From assembly GCA_036346255.1 (NCBI GenBank), contig CM070632.1, positions 48,682,896 through 48,746,895 of the forward strand: 64,000 bases of DNA, read 5' to 3'. The notes beneath the pieces are model-generated. The model saw only the letters and a program-made list of their open reading frames with translations, searched no databases and was not told the DNA's origin. Source of the DNA: Ampelocalamus luodianensis (Eukaryota; Streptophyta; Magnoliopsida; Poales; Poaceae). This document shows, one piece after another, positions 11,517 through 24,768 of this stretch (the first letter of the stretch is position 1; every line of letters begins with the position of its first letter). Position numbers and translations under genes: made by a program.

Positions 11517-14212
11517 AGTGGAGAAATTTTGGTGATTAATCGTGTTGCGGTAGGATACATTAGAGTTCTATGTCCGTTTTTAGATGGAAAATCACATCCA
11601 AATCATATTAGTTTCAGATTGGTGGCGAGGTGACAATTTTGCAGCTATGGCCCTTCGTAGTTGTCTGATATACTGGATGATTTTTCAGACCTGGATGAGG
11701 AGCTATCATCATTATAGGTCAATGTATTACTCAATTGCTATTTCAGATGATGCCTGAATTTTGACTTGTGAGCCATAATATGGTCATGGATTCGTCCTAT
11801 ATCCCCAGGTGTGCCAACAGATTGATAGAAACTATACTCTTGTAGTTTCCATTACAATACCTAATGTAATTGTGAAATGTCCTCGATCCCTCTAATCACA
11901 AATACATATCGTTTTGGGATACGTGTAGAACTCTGTCCTATTCTTTTTTATTATTATTAATGCGAGATGGTTCACGAACAAATTTGCTCATCCCTGGTAC
12001 ATAGATGTTGATGGAGCCAATTTCCTGTGGTTGTGCTTGATTTTATTTTACCATGAGATCATATGCTGATGAGAATATGTTACTGAGAATACGTTACTGT
12101 CAGCGGCGGAGCCAAGGGCCCTCCAGGCCGGCCACCTGCCCGTGCTTTCGCGCACGCGAAGCAGGCCTGTGGTGGTTGCGAAGCTGGAGGAGGCGCCGAG
12201 TTGAGAGACAAACCGACGTGCACTTGCCCGGGCTTTGGAGAGCCGCTGGTTCCTGTGTTTGTGCTTGAATTGTTTGTTTGTAGAATCAGTTCATATGCAG
12301 ATTCTTTGAGTAGTGGATCTTTTTCAGAAGCAAAATATAGGAGCCGGAAAACGAGGAGCCCTAACAAACAGGCTCTTATTTCTCCTCCCCGAGCAGGAGC
12401 GAATGAAAAGTATTTGGCCAAGTCTACGAAGAACAGCGGATAGTCCACCAAGGCAAGGCAACGTGAATCGGACGAAAGTACTGTGGATTGAATAGGAAAC
12501 AGTCCAGAGATACAGACAAGCTCTGGACTCTGGAGTCTGCGATGAGTCCATGGCCATCTCGCTCTTTGTATTAATTACTATAAGCACATCAAACAAAACC
12601 CAAAAAGCATCGAGACAAGTGGACATTGACCGGGGAATGCATGCCCTTCACTTGATCGTTGCATCTTTTTTTAATTTCACGCATGCACATTGTCCTTTTG
12701 TTTTCCGACTTTAGGTAAATAAATACCAGGTTAACAAACTCGCGCAATCAAAAAACAGTTTGGAACGCAGGAATTTTGTCATGATTCTTTTGATATTCCC
12801 GCATAGGCCTCGTTTGTAATCACGAATTTCTCAAGATTTCACGGGAATTAAATTGTTTTAGTGAAATTTATGCGTTGCAAATATTTCCTTTTTTTTAGAA
12901 AAATGAGAGAAAAACATAGGTTATTACATTGTTATGTTGCACTCTCTTGTCTCCGCGTGAATCTGATCACGATGAGTTTTTTTTTTGTGCATCCATGTCC
13001 TTTGTTGATGCAAAGAAAACGTGCGACCGTTTTGCACCTTTCATCCAAAGAATAAGAAACTTTTTTTGGTTGCCTTATTATGGGAACCCTAGCACTTAAA
13101 TTAATCTAAGCAATAATAAAAAGTAATAAGAAACGGTAATCAGCAGAAATTTACAAACTGATATTAAGCACATCACAACATAGTTTAAATACAAGATTAT
13201 ATTATCAAGAAGTTACAACAGGATTTACAAATCAAAATTAAATCATCATTACAAACTCAGAGTCAATTACAAGAATTCGTTACAAGCGGAAGTAAAACAT
13301 AAATAAAGACTCTGAATTAAGTACAAGAGTTTTTTTACACCAATGGATAAATAAAAATTACAACCTTGAGTACATTACAAAAATAAAGTCTTGCATGCTT
13401 GGTAGCCTGAAGCCATTTCCTTCCCTTTGCCCGTGCATCATCAGCAAGTAGAGCAAGTAGAGCTTGTTCCTCACCAACCCAAAGCCCTGCCACTCTTCCA
13501 TTCAATTGTTAGCAAAACCCAAAAGACCGAAAGCAAACCCAAAACCAATATAGTGGAGTAGAGGAAAAGAAGTGATGCCGTCAGAAAGTATGAAGCTCAC
13601 CGAGGTTCCTAGACTGTTCAGGGCTAGTCGGCATCCTCTCACTAAAGTGGGTTTCATCATTCGGTATTTAGAAAAATCTGATACCTATTTTTCTGACTTA
13701 CCACAACTGCAGAAAATTTGACAAATAGTGTATTATGAACCATTGGTCCAAGCTCTTTACCCAGCAAAACAAAATTCATAGAGAGGAGAAGGGATAGGAT
13801 GAGGGCAATGTGGGAAGTGGACAGTAGGGAGAGAGAGCAAAACAACCAGCCACAACCAAAGCCATCACATGCTCCACATAAAAGCCATCAACACTGACAG
13901 CCACCTTGCCCACATTCGCATTCCTCGACAACCAGCCGAAACCATCAAAGCAAACACCACTGTTATCCCAAGGCAGAGCAAGAAAGCAAGCCGAGACCAC
14001 TCCCTTAACTTATTGTTATGAGATTTTTAACTGTTGTTTGTACTTTTCATTCCACATGTATGACTTACTTGATAGGATTTACTTGTTTAAATTTGGTAAC
14101 ACAACTAATGTAGCCGCCGAACGCTCTTTTATAGATGTGTAGTAAGGAATGTAATATTTTGTGATGCATATAATTTTCCTGCTAACTTGTGTTGTAACTG
14201 GAGCTACCGTTC
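11517..14212. other. Intergenic, no intact gene; probable old transposon remnants
   Basis: Bases 12100-12270 contain a GC-rich open stretch (starting tcagcggcggagcca, a start seen in some TIR elements), but no protein I recognise. Bases 13090-13400 are AT-rich with many gtaaaaca/tacaag words resembling the untranslated parts of LTR elements. No splice-supported gene was found. Confidence 0.4.
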
Positions 14213-14227
14213 TGGGACATTGATCAG

Positions 14228-15091
14228 GTTTCACCTTTACAAAGAGAACAAGGACACCCAAGAAGCATTAGGAGTAATAGGAAAAATGTTAGGACTTCAG
14301 GTATATCTTGGCTGCTATTTCATAACATTGTGTTTGAGTTTCATAACTTGCTACTGATGTGCTAGTCTTTGTGTTGCTACTTGCTACTGAATACTGATGT
14401 GTTGCATGCCTGCATGTGCAGGTCTTTTTTCCTTTCTGCTAGAAACAGTTCAGGGCATAGTGCTTATGCTCTGCTTCTTATTTATGGGCTACTGTTGGAA
14501 AGTGATTAACCTGTTGTTGGGCCTTAAGGGACAAAAACTGCAAAAACTTTTCTTACTGTCCTCTGTTTCGGCAGGCAAGAAGATTTATGTATGATGATTT
14601 TCATGCTATTTGATAGATTTGGTTTTGTATTTTTTTTCCTATATATAAATAATTTCCCATTCCTGTTTCATGGTTATGACCCTTCGCATACATTTTCTTG
14701 CAATGGCTACTTTTCTTATTCTTTTTATTATTACTAGGTGACTGTTTTCAAGGTGCCAGCCAACAGATTGGCTGCACCGAATAATCCACTATTTGGAATT
14801 AAAGTTGGAAACTTTGGTAGGTGATGGTGATCAAATACATTATCGAATTATCCTATTTGTAGATATCACTACAATATAATTGTCCTATTTCCTAAATTGC
14901 TCTCATCAGAATCAGCTTGTTGCATCCAAGGTCTGCTTTATGTACAACAAGAAGCACAAAAAGCTAATGGCTATACGTTAAGTAGCCTCTTTGCGATGTC
15001 CTCTTTGGGATGTGACATTTATCATAAGTTCCCTGAATTGGTGTGGGACATCTGTGAGGATTCTTCCTCAGCGTCACTAAGGAACATGGAG
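14228..15091 (+). pseudogene. Three spliced exons of an unrecognised gene (fragment)
   Basis: The exons are 14228-14300, 14738-14816 and 14910-15091. Each is bordered by AG and GT, the phases agree (1-0, 0-1, 1-0), and there is no internal stop across 111 codons. Recognisable stretches are FHLYKENKDTQEALGVIGKM, VTVFKVPANRLAAPNNPLFG and GYTLSSLFAMSSLGCDIYHK. This is too coherent to be chance. I do not recognise the protein. No start codon, stop-bearing last exon or flanking exons were found, so it is probably a gene fragment, either captured by a transposon or truncated by the CACTA-like sequence just downstream. It could be part of a larger gene whose other exons I missed. Confidence 0.5.
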
Positions 15092-15599
15092 GTATTTTCT
15101 CTGTATCATCTCTACTCAATATATTTTTTTGATGTGAATTTCTTTTACATTTGATAAAAATGTTCTTCACTTTATTTCTCTTTTCATATTGAGAAGATAT
15201 AATTGATGGTTTGAACTGTTCGGTAAACTTGTGTGTAGAACGGAGAATGATGGGGAATGAAATTTTTTTTATAGAACCACGGGAGCATAGAGAATGAAGA
15301 TTTTTCACTAAAAGTATAGACATGTACTTACATTTATGTTTTATGGCGTATTATGTTATTAGATTATGATGGTACCAACTGTGCATGCTTCGAGTCTAGA
15401 CTTGTGAAGCCAGTTGGAAATTCTTTGTAATGAAATAATTTTTTGTTGATGTCAATGAAAAAAAATTTGTTACACACTTTAATATGTGTGTTTTATTTAA
15501 CCCTATGGGCCTTAATTGATAAGCTCATCCTAGACAAGAAAAGGACATCTTTTGCAATGATTAGATGCGTTGTAAACAATTTTGGAAGTGATTTGCTAG

Positions 15600-15877
15600 T
15601 GTCCAATTAATGCCAACACATATATGTTGCCAACACATATATGTCCAATCTTGGAAGTGATTATATATATATGTTGCCACTATATCAAAATATGTGTTGC
15701 AATCTTACAATGCTTTTATTTACATGTTACCAACACTTGTATATGTGTTGTCACAGACCTTGGCAACGGTCTCAATAGCAACACATACTAAATACGTTAG
15801 TATAGACCCTAATAACATTTATTTGGACTTCTACCAACACATATATGCGTTGCTAAAGGGGTGTTCATGTTGTAGTG
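15600..15877. mobile_element. CACTA-like 3' terminus with subterminal repeats
   Basis: The sequence ends ...catgttgtagtg at 15877, whose reverse complement is CACTACAACATG, a CACTA-type terminus. The preceding 270 bp hold repeated copies of ccaacacatatatg and its complement, as expected for a subterminal transposase-binding region. A CACTAC at 14877 could be the other end, but it falls in the intron before a well-supported exon, so I do not claim it. Confidence 0.5.
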
Positions 15878-16080
15878 TGTAAGAGAAATATTAGGATGGT
15901 GGAGGGGGCCATTGGCAGGAAAGAGAAAAGGGAAGAGGTGGGACCCTTTACATATAGATAATATATAAGGACCAACAAAACTCTCACTCAGATAAAGGGT
16001 CGTATTTAAGTGCCAACCATTTTCCTGTCTCGACGGGCAGAAAATGCTACCTTATTACATTATTATACTCTCCAAATCGG

Positions 16081-17085
16081 GTAAGTAATATAGTGTTAGT
16101 GTGATGGAGGAACCCAGGACCGGTAGGAAAAGTCCAGAAGTGGGGGATCCAAGGCGCTATAGTAGCATAGATGGTGTGTTGGGTGCGGGGATAACAGGCC
16201 CAACCAGTACTATTGGAATTCGGTGGAGGACTGGGTGAGCGTCCCAGGACACCGACGGAAAATAGATGAGTGAAGACTTACTCCCGTAACTTGTAAAACG
16301 TTCCGTACTCTGAACTTGATACCACATCAAAAGAAATACGGGAGACCTAGCATAAAGAGAGCTCGAGTAGCTATGGGTAAAATGGTACAAACCTGCGCAG
16401 TGCTAAATAAAACCATGAATCCACGCCTGTCTCCTGGATTGGACTTTACGGTGACCGCTAGGGGTCTATCTTCTCACTGTGTAATAGGTAGTCTTTTCAG
16501 AATTAAAATTTGCAACTTAAATCTTGGTAAAGTATTTTCCAAAGAAAGAGATGAGCTAGAAAATATGATAATCAACAGAGAAGAGTCATATATACAGTCC
16601 ATACTTGCTAATACATACTTGCTGAGTACACTAGTACTCATTATTGCTTTTACTTCCTTTGTTAGATCCTAGTCCAACCGGGGATTATCCCGAGTGGGAT
16701 GAAGGATACACAGGTGCCGAGGAGGCCGCAGGAGGTGAGGGTGCTTACTACGAGGACCAAGGCGAGGTGGACACCCTATTCGGTGGGTGGGATGAGTAGA
16801 CGTCCGGTGGAGCAGAGCAGACGAGTACGAAGGTTTTTGTCCCTTTTTGCAGTGGTAATTAAATACTTGTATTAAGGATCATAGCCTTGCATATCTACCT
16901 GGTGTAATAAAATATAGTTTCTATTTTATTATTCTGCTGCGTTAACTTTGGTAAGACTTATCATTCGTTAGAGTGGTGTCCTACCGGTAGACGAATAATA
17001 ATCTGTATATTTAAGTGTGATTACCCCTTAAGGTAATGACACGGCGCCACACTTATCCTTATGTTAGGAGGCTCAATATATCCTT
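16081..17085 (+). mobile_element. Fragment of a non-autonomous LTR retrotransposon family (LARD-like), plus orientation
   Basis: The sequence shares structure with the reverse-strand element at 51.6-56.4 kb. Both have an inverted motif GAGTAC-4nt-GTACTC (16624-16639), a splice acceptor (16661-16665), an acidic terminal exon and a downstream AATAAA (16906-16911). There is no gag or pol. Boundaries are uncertain. Confidence 0.5.
16666..16799 (+). other. Acidic terminal exon in the LARD-like element (partial reading frame)
   Basis: After the acceptor TTTGTTAG, the phase-2 frame reads about 43 residues rich in Asp, Glu and Gly (EWDEGYTGAEEAAGGEGAYY, then a WDE ending before TAG at 16797-16799). 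The homologous position in the minus-strand copy is exon 52126-52065. Whether it is translated is unknown. Confidence 0.4.
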
Positions 17086-18032
17086 CATCTAAGTTAGCTA
17101 GGCCATGCCAGGTGCTTGATGCGAAAAAAACTGATAAATGTTTCAATCGTGCATTTCTCTATGAATGGCGAAAAATCAAAACCACATGAACATGGGCGTA
17201 CATGTACCATCTCACCATCCATTGGTTCTTGAGAATTGTGCATAAATACCGAGTAAAAAAAATTCATATGTGATGATTTAAATAAGACCTGCCAGTTTCT
17301 TTTGGGGTGGGGAGACGAGAAACCGGAACCGAAGCTGGCGCGAATGAAATCATAAAACTGAGGAGCCGAAGAGACAAGAGGGAGCTGACGAACCGAAGAA
17401 AACCGGGTCGCCGTCTCACGGCCACCATGAGAAGAGGTTAGATTCGGCGAGGAGGATGCTGAATCCAGCACCCCAGGGAATGACGTGAGTCAGCGGCGGA
17501 GGGGCCGCGGTGAAGGAGGATGAAGGTGTAGGCGGTGGAGGGGGAGGAGCGGGGCGTCAGCGGTGGACGGGGCTGGCTTCCGTGTATTTAATGGAGAGGC
17601 GAGAGGGAGAGGGGCATCTGACTATATGAGCAATACGTATTTGATCCCCTCTGTTAGATCTTGCACGACTCTTGAAGCATTCCAACAGCATTGACTGTGC
17701 ATGTGCACACGTGGTAAAACCGCGTTCCATGAATAGTCAAATTCCAGCCAGCTTGCATGCATTTATCATATTGTGAGTGTTCACTGTTCGTTGAGTCCCC
17801 ATCTTACGGTTTGGCTTAGGCCCATATAACTTACTTGTGAGTTTTCATGGCCCCGGCCTACGTGGAGAGGCCCATGTTAATTCCCATGAATAATTAAAAG
17901 GCCCAGACATGCAGACTGGCCCATGTACTTAGTTAGCTCTTTCTAATACGACTTTGTCATAATCTCCTTTCCTTTTTGTTTTTGGGAGGATATATATGAT
18001 CTATCCATAACTTTTTTGAGACGACATCTGTC

Positions 18033-18033
<1 letters not shown>
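17086..18033. other. Intergenic, nothing assigned
   Basis: There is a GC-rich block at 17270-17600 without a recognisable protein. No terminal repeats are visible. Confidence 0.45.

Positions 18034-18095
<62 letters not shown>
18034..18095. repeat. (TAA)n microsatellite
   Basis: About 20 uninterrupted ATA/TAA trinucleotides. Confidence 0.97.
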
Positions 18096-18096
<1 letters not shown>

Positions 18097-18236
18097 TATG
18101 GTTTGATCCCGTAACGTTTGCTTTGGTTGGTTTTTGTTTTCAATATTTAGGCGGATCGACTCTGAATAATGCAGCGCATGCAATGAGCCGGATAAACTTA
18201 GCTCATAACCTATGAGCACTCGAGTCCATGTCTATC

Positions 18237-18657
18237 TGTTGGGATGATCTTGCCAACTGCTTCGAGATCCACGGAGACCACGTCTCCACCGCGCTTGATC
18301 GGAGCGCGCCAACCGTGTTTTGGTTCGGGTCCGGTCACCACCGCGCTAGATAAAAAAAAAAAAAAGGGATTCGGCAGGCAATGAACTAAGGTTGTTCTGG
18401 CCACCACGATATCCTAACAAAACCCGATCTAGAACGTGCGCAGAGGTGAACGAAGACCGAACACCGCCGCCTCGCCCACGCCACCTCTACTAACGCCGAC
18501 GCTCCACCGACACATCTACACCATCGTACCACCATATTCATGGCGTCTTCAAGTTCGGTAAGGTCTCATGCTTCCGCCTAATTTTCATCAGGGTGTTCAA
18601 GAGAATGAGCTAGGTTTATGCTATTAAATCATGATTAGTCTTAGATTAAGACCTTCA
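18237..18657 (+). repeat. 5' LTR of the copia element
   Basis: Aligns with 24047-24468 with scattered single-base differences and small indels. The differences fall mainly in CG- and CNG-rich words (for example CTG at 18257-18259 against CCG at 24069-24071). Confidence 0.95.
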
Positions 18658-19837
18658 TTTGGTATCGAGCAACCTAGTCTCGGTTTTGAACCCATTAGCT
18701 CATACCGAACTTGTTCTAGCCCCATTTGATGTTCTTATGGTTCGATCTAAAGTCTAGAGGCCGGATCTATTGACTAATGGCTCGAGTTAGAATTTAGAAG
18801 GAGAGGACTTCGAAATCTTTTAGGAACCCTAATGAAATCCCGAGAAATCCCCTCTGGTTCCCCAAATTAGTACCACCCGACCCTTCAAACCCGAATCAAA
18901 ACCAAAGTTTAGCGGCGGATACTTACGTTTTTTGAAGAGCCGGAGATGGTCCGGTCACGGGCGCCACCGTAGCCCCACTCGACGGTCGTGCGCGCAACCT
19001 CGGTTGCACGCACTCGCCGGCGAGGAGGGCTGAGGAGGCGCCACCGCCGCAGCCGTCGCTTCGTGCTCCCGCACGCGTGATGGCGCCTCAAGCCGTCGCC
19101 GCCGCCTCCTGGGCGTGGCGCCCGCCGCAGCCTTCCGCGTTTTCGCGAGGAGGAGACCGAGATTAGGGTTAGGGTTTTTCGTGTTTTATCGCGCTCGGGT
19201 GCAACGTCGTCCGTCCGATCGAATCCGACGGCCACGATTTTGCGGGCGGCGAAGGTGTTGGGTGAAGTTTTTGGTCGTCCGATTAGAATCGGACGGCGCT
19301 ATGGATTCGGCCGGAGACGTTTTGGGCGCGTGCGCATTTTGGGCCGCGCATTTTTTTTATGGGCTGCGCTCGGTTTTGGGCCAGTGACTGAGGTTTTGAA
19401 GAAAGGAGGCCCATGAACAGAAGTTTTCTCCTTTTCTTTTATTTTTGGTGCATTTTCTTATGATTAAGTCTTAATACACTGTTTTTAATTATTGTTTTGA
19501 TGCCCAAAATTATGGTATATCATGAATAATGTATTATTGCCCAATATTATGCTTAATCTCTGATTAAAATTGAACCAACGGGATATTTTAATTAGAGACT
19601 TTTACATTTTATGTTTTTGGCATTATGTACATGCATATGATTATATTCAGACCAACGTTGTTTATAATCATGTAGCCATATTAATTGTTTAGTTCTTTTT
19701 CATTTTCTCGCCAACGGTGATGTGAATTAGAACTATAGTTTTGTGTGTTATTAATCGGACCAACGAGGATTAATTGCATGCAACATTTTTCTTATGATTA
19801 TTTCGATTTATGCCTGTATTTTGATATTCAGCAATAA

Positions 19838-22800
19838 ATGCATCAAATGTCATTGCCACCATCGACAACATTGAACGACTTACGGGAGCAATTTTCCTCC
19901 CGGAAGGAGAGAATCCATGTTGTCCTTGGGGTATTAGATCTCGATTATGCTTTAAGGATGCGGCTCCCATTCCCTCCGAGGGTGAGGAAAATTATGATGA
20001 CAAAAAGAAAATTTATGAAACTAATGTCAGAAATGGGAGCGATCCAACCGTCTATCACTTATGATAATGAAGACCTCCATTTCGTTGGGATCGGGAGCAA
20101 TCCCGATTCGAAAATGCTAAAGAGTATCGGCATCGCTTGAAGAAAATTTAAGGGCTCTACAAAAGTTTATGCTAGTACTGATTGAGAGGCTCTTGACAAC
20201 TAAGTATGATGGTTCCTGCAGATTAGAGAACACATAATGATGATGACCGATATGGCGGAAAACTTAAGGGGATGGACATGGAGATTTCGATGGTTTCTAG
20301 TCCATTTCATTATGACCTCTCTCCCTTCTCGAGTATACGACTTTCAAGATCAACTATAATACTCGAAGAAGAAAAGTGGAACATGAGCGATTTAATCGCC
20401 ATGTGTGTTCGTGGAGGAGGAAAGAATTAGGACGGAAAAGAGGGATCTTGCACTTCAAGTTGGTGGCTCCAATAAAAGGAAGTTCCAAGGGGACTTCAAA
20501 TCTAAGAAGAAGTTGGCGTTCTCCCCAATGTCGATAAGTCGGGCCTAAAGTGCATATTGCACCTAAGCCTCATGGCTCTCATTGGAGCACCTAAAGGGGT
20601 GAATGTCATTTTTGCAGCGATGTGGCACTTTGGAAGGACGTGTCTGATTCCTAAAGTGGCTCGCAAAGAAGGGTAATGATACAATAACTTTGTTGATGAA
20701 ACACTTTATGCTAATTTTTCCATTAATTCTGGTGGATTGACTCAGGTGCAAGCTGTACACGCATTAATTCTTACAGGATTCCATACGCGAGAACCCTAAG
20801 AAAGGGAGCGAAGCCTTAGAGTCGCGGATGGAAAGGAAGCGAAGTGGAATCAATAGGATCAATTACATTAGTCTTAGACAACGACTTCTCACCGTCTCAA
20901 TAATGTAGTTTATGTTCCTTCTATTAGGAGGAATTTAATTTCAGTTTCTTTGTTGACGATGAAGGTTTTAAGTGTACTTTTGGTGATAATAAATGTATTA
21001 TTACGTTTGATTCTAATGATATTGGTCTTGCTTTTAGACGAGACAAACTCTATATGCTTTCCCTTAATGAATCTTCTGTATCCTTGAATGTGTGTGATGC
21101 TAAGGGTAAAAAGAATAATGAGACTTCTTCGAAATTGTGGCACTATCGTTTGGGCCACATTTGAAGGAGAATGGAGCGTCTCATTAAGGAACAGATTCTC
21201 CACCCATTAGATTTCTCGACTCGGACCATCGCATTGATTGCATTAAAGGAAAATATGTGAAACAAATAAAGAAGGGAGCTACTCGCAGCACAGGACTTTT
21301 AGAATTAATTCATACTGATATTTGTGGTCCTTTTCCTGTGACATCAGTGGATGGTTTTGATTCTTTTATAACATTCACTGATGATTTCTCCCGTTATGGT
21401 TATATCTTTCCCATTAAAGACCGATCTGAATCACTTGATAAATTCAAGATATTTAAGGCTGAAGTTGAAAATCAGCACAACCTAAGAATTAAAGTGGTAA
21501 GATCGGACCGTGGGGGAGAATATTATGGAAGACATGCCTCTTATGGACAAATTCCTGGCCCTTTCGCTAAATTTCTTCAAGAAAATGGCATTGTTGCCCA
21601 GTATTCTATGCCAGGTGAACCTCAGCAGAATGGAGTAGCTGAGAGACGCAACCGTACACTTATGGATATGGTACGGAGCATGCTCAGCCACTCTAGTTTA
21701 CCCATTAGTTTGTGGATGGAAGCACTAAAGACAGCTGCACATATTCTTAATCGGGTTCCCAGAAATCGCACCTAAGACACCTTATGAATTATGGACTCGA
21801 GAAACCGAGTATGAAATATTTACGAGTGTGGGGTTGTCGTGCTGAAGCTAAGTTATTTAATCCACATATTGGGAAATTAGACCCTAAAACAATAAGTTGT
21901 CTTTTTATTGGATATCCTGATAGATCAAAAGGGTATCGTTTTTACTGTCCTGATAGGACAACTAAGTTTGTAGAAACAAGGCATGCTGTGTTCTTAGAAA
22001 ATAATGAGGAGTTGGAGCCCAGGAAAATAGATCTTGAGGAGAAGCGGGTTTACGTTCCTTCACCGCTCATCCCAGAGACCTTTATTCCTGTGCCTCAGGT
22101 GGCTGCACCTCCAGTAGAAAATACTAATGTTGCACCCACTGTTGAGGTCTCTGAAATTCCTAATGTTGCACCTAATGATGAGCCTCAGCAGTCTCCTGTA
22201 ATAGCTAATGAACCTATTAGAAGATCACAGCGGGAGAGAAGATCTGCCATCCCAAATGATTATGTTGTATATATGAATGAGGATATTAATGATATAGGGA
22301 AGGTAGATGATCCCACCTCTTATAAGGAGGCCATGATGAGTGAACATTCTCCTAAGTGGCTTGATGCCATGAAGGATGAGCTAAAGTCTATGAGCACTAA
22401 TTATGTGTGGGACCTAGTAGAAATTCCTGACGGAGTCAAAACAGAGAGGTCAGAAATGGGTCTACAAAACCAAACACGACTCTAAGGGAAATATCGAAAG
22501 GTTCAAAGCAAGGCTTGTAGCAAAAGGCTTCTCACAAAGAGAGGGGATTGACTATAATGACACATTTTCTCCTGTCTCAACTAAAGATTCATTCAGAATA
22601 GTTATGGCACTTGTAGCTCATTATGATTTAGAGCTGCATCAGATGGATGTTAAAACGGCATTTCTTAATGGTGACTTGCAAGAAAATGTTTACATGGCTC
22701 AACCGGAAGGTTTTGTCGTGGAAGGTAAGGAGCATATGGGATGTCGACTTAAGAAATCAATTTATGGCTTGAAACAAGCGTCGAGGCAGTGGTACCTCAA

Positions 22801-23860
22801 ATTCGATAAGATTATAAGGAATTTTGGTTTTAAAGAAAATGAAGTAGATAATTGCATATATGTTAAGTTCAAGGGGAGTAAATTCACCATCTTAGTACTT
22901 TATGTGGATGACATCTTATTGGCGTGAATGATAAGGATATGCTGTTTGAGACCAAGAGATTTCTTTCATCTAATTTTGATATGAAGGATCTTGGTGATGC
23001 CTCTTACGTTCTTGGCATTGAGATTCACCGAGATAGGTCCAAAGGAATATTAGGTTTATCTCAGAAGGCATACGTTGATGAGAGCATCAAGAAATACAAT
23101 ATGCATAAGTGCTCGCTCGCTCGCTCCTATTGTTAAGGGCGATAAGTTTGGGACATTTCAATGTCCAAGGAACCAATATGAAACCGATCGATGAAGTCGG
23201 TTCCTTATGCTTGGTGTCGGAAGCATTATGTATGCTCAAGTATGTACACGCCTCGATTTAGCTTTTGTAACCGGATGCTTGGCGATATCAGTCAAATCCG
23301 GACCGACCACCGAAGGTCGTTAAAAAGTCTTGCGTTATATGCAAGCTACTAAGAATTTCATGCTCACATATAAAAATTCGATAACCTTGAAGTTGTTGGT
23401 TATTGATTCAGATTTTGCGGGATGTGTTGATACTAAGAAATCCACGCCAGTTATATCTTCACACTCATTGGAGGAGCTATCTCGTGGAAAAGCTCCAAAC
23501 AAACACTTACGGCATCTTCAACGATGCAAGCTGAGTTTGTGGCATGTTATGAGGCCACCGGCAGGTGTATGGCTTAAGAATTTTGTCGGGACTTAGAGTG
23601 GTAGAAGATTTCTAAACCACTCACCTTATATGCGATAACGAACCCGCATCTTTTATGCGAGTAACAACAAGTCAAGTAGTGCTGCCAAACACATTGACAT
23701 TAAGTATCATGTTGTGAAAGATAGAATCCAGGATCAAACCATCAGTATCAAGCATATTAGTACTAAGTCAATGCTTGCGGATCCGCTTACTAAAGGCTTA
23801 CCACCCAATATCTTTCGTGATCATGTTGCCGGCATGGGTTTATTGGAAAGCCTCTGATTC
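19838..23860 (+). pseudogene. copia gag-pol, broken by many small indels
   Basis: Gag begins at 19838 (MHQMSLPPSTTLNDLREQF, then LDLDYALR). A zinc knuckle is still legible near 20600-20645 (CHFCSDV), but the frame is lost around it. Integrase is intact from 21257 to 21775, with HTDICGPF, SDRGGEYYG and NGVAERRNRTLMD supplying the DDE residues. A second open stretch runs 21784-22485. Reverse transcriptase 22604-22926 has FLNGDLQENVYM, YGLKQASRQWY and the catalytic YVDD at 22901-22912. RNase H remnants (SDFAGCVDTKKS) and the end block ADPLTKGLPPN lie at 23400-23860. Between these blocks the frame breaks repeatedly by 1-2 nt, so no polyprotein can be made as the sequence stands. Long perfect blocks beside dense lesions are odd. 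Confidence 0.93.
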
Positions 23861-24046
23861 TGGATAAAAGGACCTTAAAGAAAACCAACTCCCATTAAGT
23901 ATAATGTATATCCATTTTAAGATGAGATAGTACACTATAGATACTGAGGTTGTATGGCACTTCATTGGTCATGTGACACATTATCTTGGTGTGCTGTTTC
24001 ATTGAGAATGGGCTTATGATGTTAGCCTTACGATCAAAGGGGAGAA

Positions 24047-24468
24047 TGTTGGGATGATCTTCGGCTAACCGCTTCGAGATCCACGGAGACCACGCTCCAC
24101 CGCGCTTGATCGGAGCGCGCCAACCGTGTTTTGGTTCGGTCCCGGCCACCCTGCGCTAGATAAAAAAAGAGAGGATTCGACAGGGCAATGAACTAAGGTT
24201 GTTCTGGCCACCACGATATCCTAACAAAACCCGATCTAGAACGTGCGCAGAGGTGAACGAAGACCGAACACCGCCGCCTCGCCCACGGCCACCTCTACGA
24301 ACGCCGACGCCTCTCCACCGACACATCTACACCATCGGACCACCATATTCATGGCGTCTTCAAGTTCGTAAGGTCTCATGCTTCGCTCTAATTTTCATCA
24401 GGGTGTTCAAGAGAATGAGCTAGGGTTTATGCTATTAAATCATGATTAGTCTTAGATTAAGACCTTCA
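24047..24468 (+). repeat. 3' LTR of the copia element
   Basis: Follows the polypurine tract, starts TGTTGGGATG and ends ACCTTCA before the CTATC target duplication. Confidence 0.95.
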
Positions 24469-24693
24469 CTATCATCTCCGTGATGATTGTATTGCAATTT
24501 GGTAAGCAAATGAAACCAACGAAAGACATCTCAATCTTGCACCAGACTAGTGCTGCAAACAGTTGGTCAAAAAGATTTCTTGCACTTAACCAAGAATATT
24601 TATCCAGCACGAGCTATATCTTGATCTGACAGAAAAGCAAAAGGCAAAGGCACATGCAATTAAACAAGCTACAAATTAATTAGCGTATATCAT

Positions 24694-24696
<3 letters not shown>

Positions 24697-24764
<68 letters not shown>
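24697..24764. repeat. (AT)34 microsatellite at a LINE breakpoint
   Basis: Uninterrupted AT repeat of about 68 bp. The reverse-strand LINE homology stops exactly at its right edge. Confidence 0.97.

Positions 24765-24768
<4 letters not shown>

Larger units (their letters stand above)
18237..24468 (+). mobile_element. Full-length Ty1/copia LTR retrotransposon (6.2 kb), target duplication CTATC
   Basis: Two LTRs of about 421 bp (18237-18657 and 24047-24468) start TGTTGGGATG and end AAGACCTTCA. The 5-bp duplication CTATC is perfect (18232-18236 and 24469-24473). A tRNA-iMet-type primer-binding site (TGGTATCGAGC, 18660-18670, one base short of TGGTATCAGAGC) and a polypurine tract (AAAGGGGAGAA, 24036-24046) are in place. 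The order gag, integrase, reverse transcriptase, RNase H gives the copia assignment. The intact duplication means little rearrangement since insertion. Confidence 0.96.

Noticed and set aside
12080..12451. A 123-codon open frame on the minus strand
   Set aside because: No domain, no splice or promoter context, and it overlaps open frames on the other strand.
14877..14882. CACTAC as a possible left end of the CACTA element ending at 15877
   Set aside because: It lies in the intron just before a well-supported exon, its flank does not match, and no subterminal repeats follow it.
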